A DNA stretch of 64,000 nucleotides, from positions 372,001-436,000 of the forward strand of contig NZ_JAJNRQ010000001.1 in NCBI RefSeq assembly GCF_021083645.1, in the 5' to 3' direction. The notes beneath the pieces were generated by a model. That model was not told where the DNA came from and ran no database searches. It was given only the letters and a program-made list of their open reading frames with translations. This DNA comes from Schaalia sp. lx-260. GTDB lineage: Bacteria; Actinomycetota; Actinomycetes; Actinomycetales; Actinomycetaceae. Both the position numbers and the translations under genes were made by a program. This document shows, one piece after another, positions 18,351 to 29,570 of the stretch (within the stretch, counting starts at the first letter, position 1; each line of letters begins with the position of its first letter).

Positions 18351-19702
18351 GTATCCAGAACACAAAAATTCACGCTGCTGCATCTGCCGCGGGCCTCAAT
18401 ATTGAGGAACTTCCTGAAGTCCTCGCACAAGGCGGTGACTGGGAGGATGTTTTAGCGGAAATTGAAAAAATCAGCCACGAACGCATCGTGTTGAATATGG
18501 GACCGGTTCACCCTTCCACTCACGGTGTGCTCCGCCTGATTTTGGAACTTGACGGTGAAACCGTTCGGGAAACCCGTGTTGATACCGGTTACCTGCATAC
18601 CGGTATTGAAAAAAATATGGAGTACCGCACGTGGACCCAAGGGGTAACCTTCTGTACACGAATGGACTATGTGGCTCCCTTCTTCCAAGAAGTGGCCTAC
18701 TGCTTAGCAGTTGAAAAACTACTGCGTATCACCGACGATGTTCCTGAACGCGCCAGCCTTATTCGTATCCTGTTAATGGAACTGAACCGCATTGCCAGTC
18801 ACATGGTGGCTATCGGCACAGGCGGCAATGAATTAGGCGCTACAACAATGATGACCATTGCTTTCCGTGGTCGTGAAGAAATCCTCAGGATTTTTGAACG
18901 TATCACCGGTTTGCGTATGAATCATGCCTATATTCGCCCCGGTGGTGTTGCGCAGGATTTACCAGCCGGCACGGTTGAGTACATTCGTGAAAAACTTCCG
19001 AAAGTTCGCCGTGACATTGGTGAAATGCAGGATCTTGTTTTACAAAATCCGATTTTTAAGAAGCGTTTCGTTGACGTAGGTTATATGCCTTTATCGGGTC
19101 TGATTGCTTTGGGGATGACCGGTCCAAGTTTGAGGGCTGCTGGCTTGCCGCAAGACTTACGTAAAGATCAACCATACTGCGGATACGAAGAATTTGATTT
19201 CGACGTGGTTACTGCTGATGCTTCCGACTGTTATAACCGTGTCGTTGTTCGCTTCAACGAGTGCTACCAGTCTTTGAAGATTATCAACCAGGTGCTTCGA
19301 CGTTTAGAAGCATGTGAAGGCGCGCCCACAATGGTTGCTGATGCTCATATCGCATGGCCTTCCCGTTTAAGTGTTGCCAGTGACGGTCAAGGTAATTCCT
19401 TGGAACATATTGCTGAAATTATGGGACAGTCAATGGAATCTTTGATCCATCATTTCAAACTGGTCACTGAAGGTTTCACTGTGCCATCTGGTCAGGTGTA
19501 TCAGACGGTGGAGCATGCAAAAGGTATTCTCGGCGTGCACCTCGTATCTAACGGAGGAACACGTCCATACAGGGCACACTTCCGTGACCCCTCATTTGCA
19601 AACTTGCAGTCCACAGCAATGATGACTGAGGGCGGACAGCTCGCTGATGTTGTGGTTTCCTTGGCAAGTATCGACCCAGTGTTGGGAGGCGTTGACCGGT
19701 GA
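18347..19702 (+). CDS. nuoD: NADH-quinone oxidoreductase subunit D
   Basis: The 451-residue 49-kDa-type subunit that forms the quinone pocket with NuoB. Visible family marks are [20 protein letters not shown] (conserved quinone-site His), [42 protein letters not shown] and a C-terminal end LGGVDR. A 45-residue N-terminal extension precedes the conserved domain. The start overlaps nuoC and the end overlaps nuoE (GTGA). Confidence 0.98.
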   Translation: MSIQNTKIHAAASAAGLNIEELPEVLAQGGDWEDVLAEIEKISHERIVLNMGPVHPSTHGVLRLILELDGETVRETRVDTGYLHTGIEKNMEYRTWTQGVTFCTRMDYVAPFFQEVAYCLAVEKLLRITDDVPERASLIRILLMELNRIASHMVAIGTGGNELGATTMMTIAFRGREEILRIFERITGLRMNHAYIRPGGVAQDLPAGTVEYIREKLPKVRRDIGEMQDLVLQNPIFKKRFVDVGYMPLSGLIALGMTGPSLRAAGLPQDLRKDQPYCGYEEFDFDVVTADASDCYNRVVVRFNECYQSLKIINQVLRRLEACEGAPTMVADAHIAWPSRLSVASDGQGNSLEHIAEIMGQSMESLIHHFKLVTEGFTVPSGQVYQTVEHAKGILGVHLVSNGGTRPYRAHFRDPSFANLQSTAMMTEGGQLADVVVSLASIDPVLGGVDR

Positions 19703-20409
19703 CTTACACTCCTGAAGTTGAAGCTCGTCTACGTGACGAAGCACAGCAGATCATTGATAGGTACCCCACAGGACACGAACGTAGTGCGCTTTTACCGATG
19801 CTGCACCTCGTCCAATCCGAAGACGGCTACGTGTCAGCTGACGGCATTGCATTATGCGCAGATGTCCTTGACATTACACGCGCAGAAGTCAGCGCTGTCG
19901 CTACTTTCTACACCCAGTACAAACGACACCCTAACGGCGACTACCTGGTAGGCGTATGCACTAACTCTTTGTGCGCAGTTATGGGCGGCGACGAAATCTG
20001 GGAAGCCGTATCTGAACACGTTGGCGTAGGCTCTGATGAAACCAGCCCCTCGGGGAAAATCACCCTTGAACGATTAGAATGTAACGCTGCCTGTGATTAC
20101 GCGCCAGTCATCATGGTGAACTGGGAATTTTTCGATAACCAAACGGTTGAATCCGCTATCGCCTTGGTTGATGCTTTAGAAGCAGGCCGTCCTGTTAGCC
20201 CGACCCGTGGACCTGACACGGTAGCCACATTCAAAGAAAATGAGCGCGTCCTCGCTGGTTTCCCTGATGGGCGTGTACATGAAGGTCCAAGCGCCGGTGA
20301 AGCGTCACTTCTTGGCCTCAAAATTGCCGATACAAATGGCTGGACGGCTCCGACACCTATTGACAGTGCGGACACAACAGACCACGTAAAGGAGGGACAG
20401 GACGCATGA
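19699..20409 (+). CDS. nuoE: NADH-quinone oxidoreductase subunit E
   Basis: A thioredoxin-like [2Fe-2S] subunit (cluster N1a) of 236 residues. The cluster cysteines lie in [13 protein letters not shown] and [16 protein letters not shown]. The C-terminal 70 residues, after the family core, are a flexible extension ending with [15 protein letters not shown] start inside the nuoD stop; overlap with nuoF. It sits in the NADH-input module with NuoF and NuoG. Confidence 0.96.
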   Translation: MTYTPEVEARLRDEAQQIIDRYPTGHERSALLPMLHLVQSEDGYVSADGIALCADVLDITRAEVSAVATFYTQYKRHPNGDYLVGVCTNSLCAVMGGDEIWEAVSEHVGVGSDETSPSGKITLERLECNAACDYAPVIMVNWEFFDNQTVESAIALVDALEAGRPVSPTRGPDTVATFKENERVLAGFPDGRVHEGPSAGEASLLGLKIADTNGWTAPTPIDSADTTDHVKEGQDA

Positions 20410-21707
20410 GTACATATAGTGCTCCCAGCACACTGACCCCGATTCTCACCCGAGGGTGGGGGGATGATCGTTCGTGGACCCTCGACTCTTACCTGTCACG
20501 TGGAGGATACGAGGGCCTGAAAAAAGCAAATGAAATGGAACCTGCGCAGATCATTGATCTGGTTAAGGCCTCTGGTCTGCGTGGTCGTGGTGGTGCAGGC
20601 TTCCCCACAGGTCTGAAATGGTCATTCTTGCCTCCAGACGACGGCCAACCTCGCTATTTGGTGGTTAATGCTGACGAGTCTGAACCGGGGACCTGTAAAG
20701 ACATTCCAACGATTATGGCTAACCCGCATGTCCTCATTGAAGGTATGGCGATTACAAGCCGAGCAATTAACTGTACACACGCATTCGTTTACCTACGTGG
20801 TGAGGTCGTTCATGTGTACCGTCGCTTAATGAATGCAATCGAGGAAGCAACACAATCTGGTATTTTAGGTGATCTAAAAATTACAGCACATGCTGGTGCC
20901 GGTGCTTACATTTGTGGTGAAGAAACAGCTCTCCTCGATTCTCTTGAAGGTTATCGTGGACATCCTCGCCTGAAACCACCTTTCCCAGCGGTCGCAGGCT
21001 TATATGCGCGTCCCACGGTGATTAACAATGTTGAATCTGTCAGCCAAGTGGCAGGTATTTTCCAGCACGGTGTTGACTGGTACACGCAGATGGGCACGGA
21101 AAAATCAAAAGGACACGGTATTTTCTCGCTTTCCGGCCATGTTGCTCACCCTGGACAATTTGAAGCGCCATTCGGTATCACCATGCGTGAGCTGATTGAT
21201 ATGGCTGGCGGTATTCGTCAGGGGCACCGCTTGAAGTTTTGGACACCGGGTGGTTCCTCAACGCCTTTATTTACAGAAGAAGATCTGGACGTACCGTTAG
21301 ATTACGAGTCCGTAGGCGCTGCAGGTTCCATGCTTGCCACACGCGCATTGCAGGTTTTTGATGAAACCACGTCAGTTGTCCGAGTAATTACGCGGTGGAT
21401 TGAGTTTTATCAACACGAATCATGCGGTAAATGCACGCCCTGTCGTGAAGGAACCTACTGGCTGAAACAAATTATGCTGCGTTTAGAAGCCGGTAAAGGC
21501 AAACCCGGAGATGTGGATTTGCTGGATGAAATCGCGCACAACATTTTTGGGCGTAGCTTCTGCGCATTAGGTGATGCTGCTTCAACACCGATTATGTCCG
21601 GTATCAAGAAATTCCGTTCCGAATTTGAAGCTGGGTTAACAACGCCTGCGCGGGAATTATTCCCGTATGAGGCATCCGCTGTGTTCGCGCGAGGAGGGGC
21701 ACGATGA
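20406..21707 (+). CDS. nuoF: NADH-quinone oxidoreductase subunit F (NADH- and FMN-binding)
   Basis: The 433-residue flavoprotein that accepts hydride from NADH. GLRGRGGAGFPTGLKW and NADESEPGTCKD form the NADH/FMN site, GAYICGEETALLDSLEG is the second nucleotide-site motif, and ESCGKCTPCREGTYW with the later SFCALGD gives the four cysteines of cluster N3. Overlaps nuoE and nuoG by 4 nt each. No departures from the family are seen. Confidence 0.98.
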   Translation: MSTYSAPSTLTPILTRGWGDDRSWTLDSYLSRGGYEGLKKANEMEPAQIIDLVKASGLRGRGGAGFPTGLKWSFLPPDDGQPRYLVVNADESEPGTCKDIPTIMANPHVLIEGMAITSRAINCTHAFVYLRGEVVHVYRRLMNAIEEATQSGILGDLKITAHAGAGAYICGEETALLDSLEGYRGHPRLKPPFPAVAGLYARPTVINNVESVSQVAGIFQHGVDWYTQMGTEKSKGHGIFSLSGHVAHPGQFEAPFGITMRELIDMAGGIRQGHRLKFWTPGGSSTPLFTEEDLDVPLDYESVGAAGSMLATRALQVFDETTSVVRVITRWIEFYQHESCGKCTPCREGTYWLKQIMLRLEAGKGKPGDVDLLDEIAHNIFGRSFCALGDAASTPIMSGIKKFRSEFEAGLTTPARELFPYEASAVFARGGAR

Positions 21708-24277
21708 CTACTTCCATGGTTGATGTCACTATCGATGATGTGCAGCTGAGTGTCCCTGCCGGAACACTTGTCATCCGCGCAGCTGAACAAGCAGGTATTC
21801 GTATTCCTCGTTTCTGCGACCATCCGCTACTTGAACCAGTGGCGGCCTGTCGTCAGTGTTTAGTCGAAGTAGGAATGCCGGATCGTAACACGGGTGAGCT
21901 GCGTTTTATGCCTAAACCACAGCCTTCCTGTGCTCAGACAGTTGCCCCAGGCATGGTCATTAAAACTCAGGAAACCTCTGAAGTTGCTGCCACAGCTCAG
22001 CAAGGCGTGATGGAATTCCTGCTACTTAACCACCCACTTGACTGCCCAATTTGCGATAAGGGAGGCGAATGTCCTCTACAAAATCAAGCAATGACGGATG
22101 GGCGAGCAAAGTCACGTTTCGTTGATTCTAAACGGACATACACGAAGCCTTTACGCTTAACAAGCCATATTCTGCTTGACCGTGATCGTTGTATTCTGTG
22201 TCAGCGTTGCGTACGTTTCGGTAAAGAGATTGCCGGCGATGCCTTCTTAGATCTACAAGGACGAGGCGGCGGCACAGCCCCTGATGAACACCACGTATTT
22301 ATGGGTGAGCAGATCGGCTCTTTTGATACGGCTGTCCTCGGCTACCATGATGATGCCGCTCAAGATAACCATTTAGCGGGAATATCAGGTCCCTACGGGG
22401 ATGAAGGGCTGATTGGTTCTGTGAACTCAGGACCCGTCGCAGAAAATGATCGTGACATGTCTGGACGCGCTTTCGCCTCATATTTCTCTGGAAATATTGT
22501 TCAGATTTGCCCGGTAGGTGCTTTAACAGCCGCGTCCTACCGTTTCCGTTCGCGCCCATTCGACCTGCACTCCACGGCATCGGTAACTGAACATGATGCT
22601 TCAGGTTCTTCTATTCGTGTGGATGTGCGACGTGGCGAAGTTGTTCGTCGTATGGCGGGAAATGATCCACAGGTCAATGAGGAATGGATTACTGATAAAG
22701 ATCGTTTCGCCTTTGACTGGGCAAAACACAACCGCATTACGACTCCACTTGTTCGTGAAAATGGTGAACTTGTTCCTACCTCATGGTCGGATGCCCTTGA
22801 GCGTGTACACGAAGGGCTGACGAAAGCGAGTGAACGAGGGACTGTGGGCTTCTTGCCGGGTGGTCGCCTCACGTTTGAAGATGCATGGGCATGGTCAAAG
22901 TTTGCTCGCACAGTTGTAGGTTCCGATGCGATTGATTTCCGTTCACGTGAAATCAGCGAGGAGGAGCGTTCTTTCCTTGCATCCCATGTTGCCGGCAGCG
23001 GCTTAGGAGTGACATACGAGGATGTAGAAAAAGCCTCCCATGTCCTGCTTGTTGCCATTGAACCAGAAGACGAATGTGGATCGTTATTCTTGCGTATGCG
23101 CAAATCAGCACGTAAAGGCATGTTGACGGTATCGGCTGTTGCGCCGATGACTACAGCAGGTCTGCGTAAGTTGAATGCGCATGTTCTTCATGCGGCTCCG
23201 GGAACAGAAGTGGAAGTTGTCACTTCGATTGCTTCAGGTGGTATTCACTCAGATCTGGCAGGTGATTTAGCTGGCGGTATCATCCTTGTCGGTGAGCGTG
23301 CAGGTCGAGTACCTGGTTTACTGACAGCGGTTACACGTCTGGCAGAGCGCACAGGGGCACGTATGCAATGGATTCCACGTCGCGCAGGTGACAGGGGAGC
23401 CATTGAAGCAGGTTTGTTGCCGGGTCTGTTGCCTTTTGGTCGTTCTTTATGTGCTGAGTCAATTACCGAACTGGGATGGGAAAACGTCCCGACCACACGT
23501 GGTTTAGATATCACTCAGATTCTTCACGGAGCAACCGAAGGGACAGTGTCCGCACTTGTTGTTGGCGGTGTGGATGTGCGTGATCTTGCTGATCCAGCAC
23601 AGGCACGTCACGCATGTGAATCTGTTGAATTCTTGGTCAGTATTGAAGTGTGTCATTCAGATATCACCAAACGCGCTGATGTTGTTTTGCCGGTCGCTCC
23701 ACCTATTGAAAAACACGGCACGTACATTAACTGGGAAGGGCGTTTACGTCCTTTCGGTCAGGCAATTTCAGCTCGCTCATTGACGGATCGTGACATATTT
23801 GTTCGCCTCGCGGAGCACTACGATACGGACCTAGGCGGCCGAACACTTGTCGATCTGTACGAGGAAGTCAACGCGGTGATGTCCTATCGCGGACCGCGCG
23901 CCTCATTCGACATGGTGGATGCTCCTGCGCCGACGGCGGTAAGAAGTGGACAGGCCCTCCTTGCCACGCATAAGCCCATGCTTGATGCTGGTCGTTTACA
24001 AAACGAATCTCCATATCTTGCAGGAACTGCTCGTCGGCCTGTGGCGTATATTTCCGCTGGAACAATGGCGGCTTTAGGGTGCGAACCTCGCTTGCACGGC
24101 CCCGCCTTGACGTTGAGCACTGAACGTGGTGCTCTGACCTTACCCGCGCATATTGCGGACCTGCCTGACTGCGTCGTGTGGGTGCCTGAATGTTCGGAAG
24201 GCTCTTATGTCCATGAGTCGCTCGGCAGGGCAGGTACTGTCGTCACTCTGAGCACCACTGGGGAGGTGGACCGGTGA
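21704..24277 (+). CDS. nuoG: NADH-quinone oxidoreductase subunit G
   Basis: The large iron-sulfur subunit, 857 residues. It starts with a plant-type [2Fe-2S] ferredoxin domain (PRFCDHPLLEPVAACRQCLV), a His-Cys3 cluster region (LNHPLDCPICDKGGECPLQN), a [4Fe-4S] segment (DRDRCILCQRCVRFGKEIAG) and a molybdopterin-oxidoreductase-like domain from about residue 290. The acidic and Gly-rich middle part replaces the catalytic molybdenum site, as usual in NuoG. Overlaps its neighbours by 4 nt. Confidence 0.97.
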   Translation: MTTSMVDVTIDDVQLSVPAGTLVIRAAEQAGIRIPRFCDHPLLEPVAACRQCLVEVGMPDRNTGELRFMPKPQPSCAQTVAPGMVIKTQETSEVAATAQQGVMEFLLLNHPLDCPICDKGGECPLQNQAMTDGRAKSRFVDSKRTYTKPLRLTSHILLDRDRCILCQRCVRFGKEIAGDAFLDLQGRGGGTAPDEHHVFMGEQIGSFDTAVLGYHDDAAQDNHLAGISGPYGDEGLIGSVNSGPVAENDRDMSGRAFASYFSGNIVQICPVGALTAASYRFRSRPFDLHSTASVTEHDASGSSIRVDVRRGEVVRRMAGNDPQVNEEWITDKDRFAFDWAKHNRITTPLVRENGELVPTSWSDALERVHEGLTKASERGTVGFLPGGRLTFEDAWAWSKFARTVVGSDAIDFRSREISEEERSFLASHVAGSGLGVTYEDVEKASHVLLVAIEPEDECGSLFLRMRKSARKGMLTVSAVAPMTTAGLRKLNAHVLHAAPGTEVEVVTSIASGGIHSDLAGDLAGGIILVGERAGRVPGLLTAVTRLAERTGARMQWIPRRAGDRGAIEAGLLPGLLPFGRSLCAESITELGWENVPTTRGLDITQILHGATEGTVSALVVGGVDVRDLADPAQARHACESVEFLVSIEVCHSDITKRADVVLPVAPPIEKHGTYINWEGRLRPFGQAISARSLTDRDIFVRLAEHYDTDLGGRTLVDLYEEVNAVMSYRGPRASFDMVDAPAPTAVRSGQALLATHKPMLDAGRLQNESPYLAGTARRPVAYISAGTMAALGCEPRLHGPALTLSTERGALTLPAHIADLPDCVVWVPECSEGSYVHESLGRAGTVVTLSTTGEVDR

Positions 24278-25599
24278 ACTACACGCCGTTAGCAGCGCAG
24301 TACGTTGCCGCAGATTTTTCACAAGAAACCTGGTGGCTGACTGTCATCAAGGCTGTCTTTATCATTGTTTTCCTTATTTTGAACGTTCTGATCGCCCTGT
24401 GGGTGGAACGCCGTGGTTTAGGGCGTATGCAAACACGCCCGGGACCGAATGTGGCGGGTCCTTTAGGTTTGCTGCAAGCTATTGCAGATGCCGGCAAACT
24501 CTTGTTCAAAGAGGACATGTGGACCCGGCGTTCTGACAAGTTTTTATACTTACTAGCACCAGCGATCTCGGCTTTTTGTGCTTTCAGTGTTTTCGCTGTG
24601 ATCCCAATGGGACCGAATGTAACGATTCTTGGTCGCTCTACGCCGCTGCAACTTGCAGATATGCCTGTAGCAGTCCTGTACATTTTGGCCATTACATCTT
24701 TAGGGCTCTACGGAATTGTCTTGGGCGGTTGGTCGACTCGTTCAACTTTGCCTTTATATGGTGCGGTACGTTCCTCTGCTCAGGTGATTTCCTACGAATT
24801 ATCAATGGGATTGGCGCTCGTATCAGTCTTTTTGATGGCGGGCTCGATGTCTACCTCACAGATCGTTGCCTCGCAAGGATACACATGGTGGTTCTTACCT
24901 CTGGCCCCAGCATTTGTGATCTACTTGATTTCCATGGTCGGTGAAGTAAACCGTTTGCCTTTCGACTTACCTGAAGCGGAAGGCGAATTGGTGGCCGGCC
25001 ATATGACGGAATACTCGTCAATGAAGTTTGGTTGGTATTACCTGTCAGAATACGTCAATATGTTGAACGTATCGGCAGTGGCAACCACAATGTTCTTTGG
25101 TGGCTGGCATGCGCCGTGGCCTCTGAGCCATATTGAAATCCTCAATGGTGGATGGTTTGCTTTAGGGTGGTTCTTCCTGAAGATGTGGTTCTTTATGTTC
25201 CTCATGATTTGGACTCGTGCTACCTTACTTCGTTTCCGGTACGACCAGTTCATGGCTTTAGGGTGGAAACGTTTAATCCCGTTCTCTTTGGGCTGGCTTG
25301 TCACAGTTGCTCTGGTCAGAGGCATCAGCCAATGGGTTAATGTGTCACTTCCTGTGCTGATTGGTGCAATTGCCGGTATCTTCCTGATTGTCCTGCTGAT
25401 CTTGTGGTTTACAGATCGTGCTGATGAAAAGAAGAAAGCAGCCATTGAAACAGCAAAGCACGCTCAGCGGAATGCGCCATTTGATGCTTTTGCTGACGGT
25501 TTCCCTGTGCCGCCTTTGCCGGGGCAATCTTTGCCGCCATCGCCTCGTGCAGGCCGAGTCCCTATCGCTGCGACCATCACTGAGGAGGACGCACAATGA
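24274..25599 (+). CDS. nuoH: NADH-quinone oxidoreductase subunit H
   Basis: An eight-helix membrane subunit of 441 residues that contacts the quinone channel. Family marks are [53 protein letters not shown] and the EYSSMKFG segment. A hydrophilic C-terminal tail of about 60 residues (with [15 protein letters not shown]) extends past the last helix, as in other actinobacterial NuoH. It overlaps nuoG and nuoI. Confidence 0.97.
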   Translation: MNYTPLAAQYVAADFSQETWWLTVIKAVFIIVFLILNVLIALWVERRGLGRMQTRPGPNVAGPLGLLQAIADAGKLLFKEDMWTRRSDKFLYLLAPAISAFCAFSVFAVIPMGPNVTILGRSTPLQLADMPVAVLYILAITSLGLYGIVLGGWSTRSTLPLYGAVRSSAQVISYELSMGLALVSVFLMAGSMSTSQIVASQGYTWWFLPLAPAFVIYLISMVGEVNRLPFDLPEAEGELVAGHMTEYSSMKFGWYYLSEYVNMLNVSAVATTMFFGGWHAPWPLSHIEILNGGWFALGWFFLKMWFFMFLMIWTRATLLRFRYDQFMALGWKRLIPFSLGWLVTVALVRGISQWVNVSLPVLIGAIAGIFLIVLLILWFTDRADEKKKAAIETAKHAQRNAPFDAFADGFPVPPLPGQSLPPSPRAGRVPIAATITEEDAQ

Positions 25600-26258
25600 C
25601 AGACAAGTCCGTATCCCAGGATGACGAAATGCGTTACGAACAAGATCCTAAGGGTCCTATTGGTGAATTCTTTGCACCTTTCGCAGGCTACGGGGTCACC
25701 ATATCGTCTTTCTTTCGTCCCACAGTTACTGAACAGTATCCTTTCGAAGGGCCTTTCGTTGAACCACGTTTCCATGGCCGCCATCAACTGAATCGTTATC
25801 CTGACGGTTTAGAAAAATGTATCGGCTGCGAATTGTGCGCATGGGCTTGTCCTGCTGACGCGATTTTGGTTGAAGCTGCTTCTAATACACCGCAAGAACA
25901 ATATTCACCGGGAGAACGCTATGGAGCGATCTACCAGATCAATTACTTGCGTTGTATTTTCTGCGGTTACTGCATTGAAGCGTGCCCCACTCGTGCTTTG
26001 ACAATGGGCCATGATTTTGAGCTTGCTACATATGAGCGTCTGGATGACATCTACGAAAAACAAGATCTGCTGGTTCCACTGGCAGAAGGGATGTTAGCTC
26101 CACCGCATCCGCAAGTGCAGGGGCTATCTGATGGTGACTATTATCGAGGTGAAGTCACTGGGCCATCAAGCGAACAAATCGAATGGGTACGTCAGAACCG
26201 TCCAGATGATCCAACCCTTGCCACAGCACGCCCCACCGATAAGGAGGCACAGCAGTGA
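25596..26258 (+). CDS. nuoI: NADH-quinone oxidoreductase subunit I
   Basis: A 220-residue ferredoxin-like subunit with two [4Fe-4S] clusters, N6a and N6b: [16 protein letters not shown] and [16 protein letters not shown]. These pass electrons from NuoG to NuoB. Overlaps of 4 nt with nuoH and nuoJ. A tail of about 70 residues follows the second cluster. Confidence 0.98.
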   Translation: MTDKSVSQDDEMRYEQDPKGPIGEFFAPFAGYGVTISSFFRPTVTEQYPFEGPFVEPRFHGRHQLNRYPDGLEKCIGCELCAWACPADAILVEAASNTPQEQYSPGERYGAIYQINYLRCIFCGYCIEACPTRALTMGHDFELATYERLDDIYEKQDLLVPLAEGMLAPPHPQVQGLSDGDYYRGEVTGPSSEQIEWVRQNRPDDPTLATARPTDKEAQQ

Positions 26259-27250
26259 TTGAGTTAGGAACTTGGCCTGCAATGAGCTCCACTTCAGAAG
26301 CAATTCTTTTCTGCTGTGTGGCTACAATCATGGTTTTGGGCGCTTTAGGTGTTCTTTTCTTCCGTAAAGCAGCTTATGCCGCGTTGTGTATGGTCCTTGT
26401 CATGTTAGGTCTGGCTGTCATCTATCTGACTCATGGAGCAGCTTTCCTTGGAACCGTTCAAGTGGTGGTCTATACGGGCGCCATTATGATGCTGTTCTTA
26501 TTCGTCATCATGATGATCGGTCTGGGTGCCTCTGATGAATACAGGATTCAGCGTCAAGGAAATATTGTCGCGGCCCTGCTGTTGGCTCTCGGGTTGGTTG
26601 TTATTCTTGTTGGCGTGGTAGCGAGGACCCATAAAGGGACGGAGCTTCCTGTGACACAGGTCGATCCATACTCCAATGCGCCGGTCACTAATCTTGCTAC
26701 CGAGTTGTTCGGGCAGCACTGGTTCACCATGGAACTATCGGGAGCTTTGCTGATTACCGCAGCCATTGGAGCTATGCTGCTTACTCACACAGATAAGCTT
26801 GGTCCTCGTACTGACCAGCATGGTACTGCTGAAGCAAAGATGCGTGCTTTCAAAGAACGTGGTCGCCATATGGGGCAGCTACCAGCACCCGGTGTGTACG
26901 CTCATTCAAATGCTGTCGATGTCCCCGCGCTTTCCGGTGAAACAATGGGACCGGTAGAAGAATCTGTTCCTCGTGTTTTGCGAGTCAAGGGACTTCTGCG
27001 AAATATCAGCCAAGTCGATTCATCTGTGGCTGATGAACTGGTTCATATTCGTTTAGGTCGTGCCGATCAATCTGTTTTCGGCCCGTTAGCTTCTTCGCGT
27101 GTCCCACGTTCAGGCGCATGGGGGATGCCTGGAACGAAAGCACCGACTGGCCTCAACGATCTACCTACGCGATCTGTAACTGATGCTGGTGAACCCGAAG
27201 TGCAAGAAAACGAAAGCACACCTGCTGTCACTGAGGAGGAAAGCAAGTGA
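26255..27250 (+). CDS. nuoJ: NADH-quinone oxidoreductase subunit J, with long C-terminal tail
   Basis: A membrane subunit of 331 residues. The five helices are in the first 190 residues (e.g. [20 protein letters not shown], the helix with a pi-bulge in NuoJ, and [16 protein letters not shown]). The remaining 140 residues are hydrophilic and charged, much longer than in E. coli; actinobacterial NuoJ proteins often carry such tails. GTG start within the nuoI stop codon region. Confidence 0.94.
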   Translation: MIELGTWPAMSSTSEAILFCCVATIMVLGALGVLFFRKAAYAALCMVLVMLGLAVIYLTHGAAFLGTVQVVVYTGAIMMLFLFVIMMIGLGASDEYRIQRQGNIVAALLLALGLVVILVGVVARTHKGTELPVTQVDPYSNAPVTNLATELFGQHWFTMELSGALLITAAIGAMLLTHTDKLGPRTDQHGTAEAKMRAFKERGRHMGQLPAPGVYAHSNAVDVPALSGETMGPVEESVPRVLRVKGLLRNISQVDSSVADELVHIRLGRADQSVFGPLASSRVPRSGAWGMPGTKAPTGLNDLPTRSVTDAGEPEVQENESTPAVTEEESK

Positions 27251-27546
27251 GCATGTCCTATTATCTGATTCTTGCTGTACTCCTGTTTGCGATAGGTGCG
27301 GCGATTGTCCTTGTGCGTCGAAGCGCAGTTATTTCACTCATGGGCGTTGAACTCATGTTGAACTCCGCGAATCTTGCTTTTGTCACATTTGCCCGTATGC
27401 ACGGTACCGTGTCGGGTGAAATCATGGCATTTTTCGTTATGGTTGTTGCGGCCGCTGAAGTAGTGGTCGGGTTAGCCATCATTGTGTCGATCTTTAAGTC
27501 GCGGAGCACTACCAGCCTCGACGACGCGAATCTGCTGAAGAACTGA
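27247..27546 (+). CDS. nuoK: NADH-quinone oxidoreductase subunit K
   Basis: A three-helix proton-channel subunit of 99 residues. [18 protein letters not shown] and [16 protein letters not shown] hold the two conserved membrane glutamates. GTG start (27247) overlapping nuoJ. A 14-nt gap with GGGAGG precedes nuoL. Confidence 0.97.
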   Translation: MSMSYYLILAVLLFAIGAAIVLVRRSAVISLMGVELMLNSANLAFVTFARMHGTVSGEIMAFFVMVVAAAEVVVGLAIIVSIFKSRSTTSLDDANLLKN

Positions 27547-27560
27547 GGGAGGTTAACAGC

Positions 27561-29555
27561 ATGTCATCCTTGGTCTTCTCTGCGCTTGCCGCTACGCAAA
27601 CGCATATGCACACAGCAACGGAGGTGCTTCCAGCTACCGGTGTTGCGCAGTATGCGTGGCTGATGGTTGCTATTCCGGCATTAAGTGCTGGAACATTATT
27701 GCTGTTTGGACGTAAAACCGATAAATGGGGCCATTGGCTGGCCACATGTGCGTCCTGGGCTTCGTTCATTGTAGGTCTGCTCATTCTGATTCAGTTGATT
27801 CAAGCTCCTGCTGGGGGACGTCGTTTACTCGACCATGTATTTACGTGGATTCCAGCGGGTTCTTTCACTGTGAATGTGGCGTTCTTACTGGATCCGTTGT
27901 CTTTGACTTTCGTTATGCTTGTGACTTTCGTGGGTTCCCTTATCCACGTGTACGCGGTGGCATATATGGAGCATGATACGGATCGTCGTCGATTCTTCGC
28001 TTATCTCAACCTGTTCATTGCAGCGATGCTGACATTGGTTTTAGGCGATTCATACGCGGTTCTTTTCGTAGGTTGGGAAGGCGTTGGCTTAGCCTCCTAC
28101 CTGCTTATCGGTTTCTGGAACCATGTGCCAGATAACGCAAAAGCAGCGAAAAAAGCATTCGTTATGAACCGCGTGGGCGATATGGGACTCCTTTTAGCGA
28201 TGATGACAATGGTTGCGGCTTGCGGCACAGTCAATATTTCGCAAGTGAACAGCATGGTTCCCGGCCTACCAATGAGTGTTGTCACCGTGATGGGCTTGTT
28301 CTTGCTGGTGGGTGCGTGTGGTAAATCAGCACAATTCCCATTACAAGCATGGTTGGGTGACGCTATGGCTGGCCCGACACCGGTATCAGCCCTCATACAC
28401 GCTGCAACAATGGTTACTGCAGGTGTGTACCTTGTTGTTCGTTCAGGTTTGATTTATCAGGCTTCACCTGTTGCGGCTGCAGCTGTCGTCACCATCGGTG
28501 CTATCACCTTGGTTTTCGGAGCTATTGTGGGTTCAGCAAAAGACGATATGAAGAAAGTCTTGGCTGCTTCAACAATGAGCCAAATTGGTTACATGATGCT
28601 TGGCGCAGGCCTTGGTCCGATTGGTTGGGCTTTCGCAATATTCCACCTATTCACTCACGGTTTCTTTAAGGCACTGATGTTCTTGGGTGCAGGTTCTGTC
28701 ATGCACGGTATGGCTGACCAAGTGAATATGCGTCGTTTTGGTGCTTTACGTACAGCCATGAAAGTAACATGGGTGACTTTCATGGCGGGATGGCTTGCCA
28801 TCTTAGGTGTCCCACCTTTTGCAGGGTTCTTCTCGAAAGACAAAATTATTGAGGCCGCATTCTCCTTGCACACATTCGGCGTAGAAGCACCGTGGGCTGG
28901 CTGGCTTTTCGGTTGGATCGCTATGCTGGGCGCCGGTGTGACAGCGTTCTACATGTCGCGCCTGTTCTTCATGACATTCCACGGCAAAGCACGTTGGACT
29001 ACTGAAGCTGAAGGAAGCCCAGTTCATCCTCATGAATCCTCACCGTTCATGACGATCCCAATGATTATCCTCGCGGTTTTCGCAGTGGGAGTTGGTGGGC
29101 TTTTGTCCTTTGGTGATCTTTTTGTTCACTGGCTCGAACCATCACTGGGAGCTGTGGAACACGGCCATCCTGTGATGCCTGTGTGGGTCATTCAAGTTCT
29201 GACATTACTGTTAGTCGCTGCGGGCGCTGCGTTGGCATGGGTTAAATACGCGCAGCATGATGTCCCGATTGCTGTTCCTTCAGGGAATGTCCTGGTACGG
29301 GCAGCACGTAACGACATGTATCAAGACCAAGTAAATGAAGCGGTTTTCATTACTCCGGGTTCTGCGCTTGTCACTGCTGCAACGGCGGGTGACAGCAAGG
29401 GAATTGATGGTTTAGTTCGTGCTATCGGTGCATGTTCTCGTGGTCTGGGGCGCCTAGTGACGCACACTCAGAACGGATATATACGGGCGTATGCGTCATA
29501 CATCCTTGGTGGGGTTGTCCTTGCCTTGGCTATCATCCTCGGCTTTAGGCTGTGA
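27561..29555 (+). CDS. nuoL: NADH-quinone oxidoreductase subunit L
   Basis: A 664-residue antiporter-like proton-pumping subunit with the long lateral helix at its C-terminus. Key segments are LFVGWEGVGLASYLLIGFW, the channel Lys motif SAQFPLQAWLGDAMAGPTPV, HAATMVTAGVYLV, and GFFSKDKI. The sequence starts with a His-containing exposed N-terminus (HMHTATEVLP). It is 15 nt upstream of nuoM. Confidence 0.97.
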   Translation: MSSLVFSALAATQTHMHTATEVLPATGVAQYAWLMVAIPALSAGTLLLFGRKTDKWGHWLATCASWASFIVGLLILIQLIQAPAGGRRLLDHVFTWIPAGSFTVNVAFLLDPLSLTFVMLVTFVGSLIHVYAVAYMEHDTDRRRFFAYLNLFIAAMLTLVLGDSYAVLFVGWEGVGLASYLLIGFWNHVPDNAKAAKKAFVMNRVGDMGLLLAMMTMVAACGTVNISQVNSMVPGLPMSVVTVMGLFLLVGACGKSAQFPLQAWLGDAMAGPTPVSALIHAATMVTAGVYLVVRSGLIYQASPVAAAAVVTIGAITLVFGAIVGSAKDDMKKVLAASTMSQIGYMMLGAGLGPIGWAFAIFHLFTHGFFKALMFLGAGSVMHGMADQVNMRRFGALRTAMKVTWVTFMAGWLAILGVPPFAGFFSKDKIIEAAFSLHTFGVEAPWAGWLFGWIAMLGAGVTAFYMSRLFFMTFHGKARWTTEAEGSPVHPHESSPFMTIPMIILAVFAVGVGGLLSFGDLFVHWLEPSLGAVEHGHPVMPVWVIQVLTLLLVAAGAALAWVKYAQHDVPIAVPSGNVLVRAARNDMYQDQVNEAVFITPGSALVTAATAGDSKGIDGLVRAIGACSRGLGRLVTHTQNGYIRAYASYILGGVVLALAIILGFRL

Positions 29556-29570
29556 GGGGAGTTCACAGAT

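Noticed and set aside
22537-23121. Minus-strand open frame of 194 codons inside nuoG
   Set aside because: Shadow of a well-supported gene; Arg/Ser-rich translation without a family, no ribosome site.
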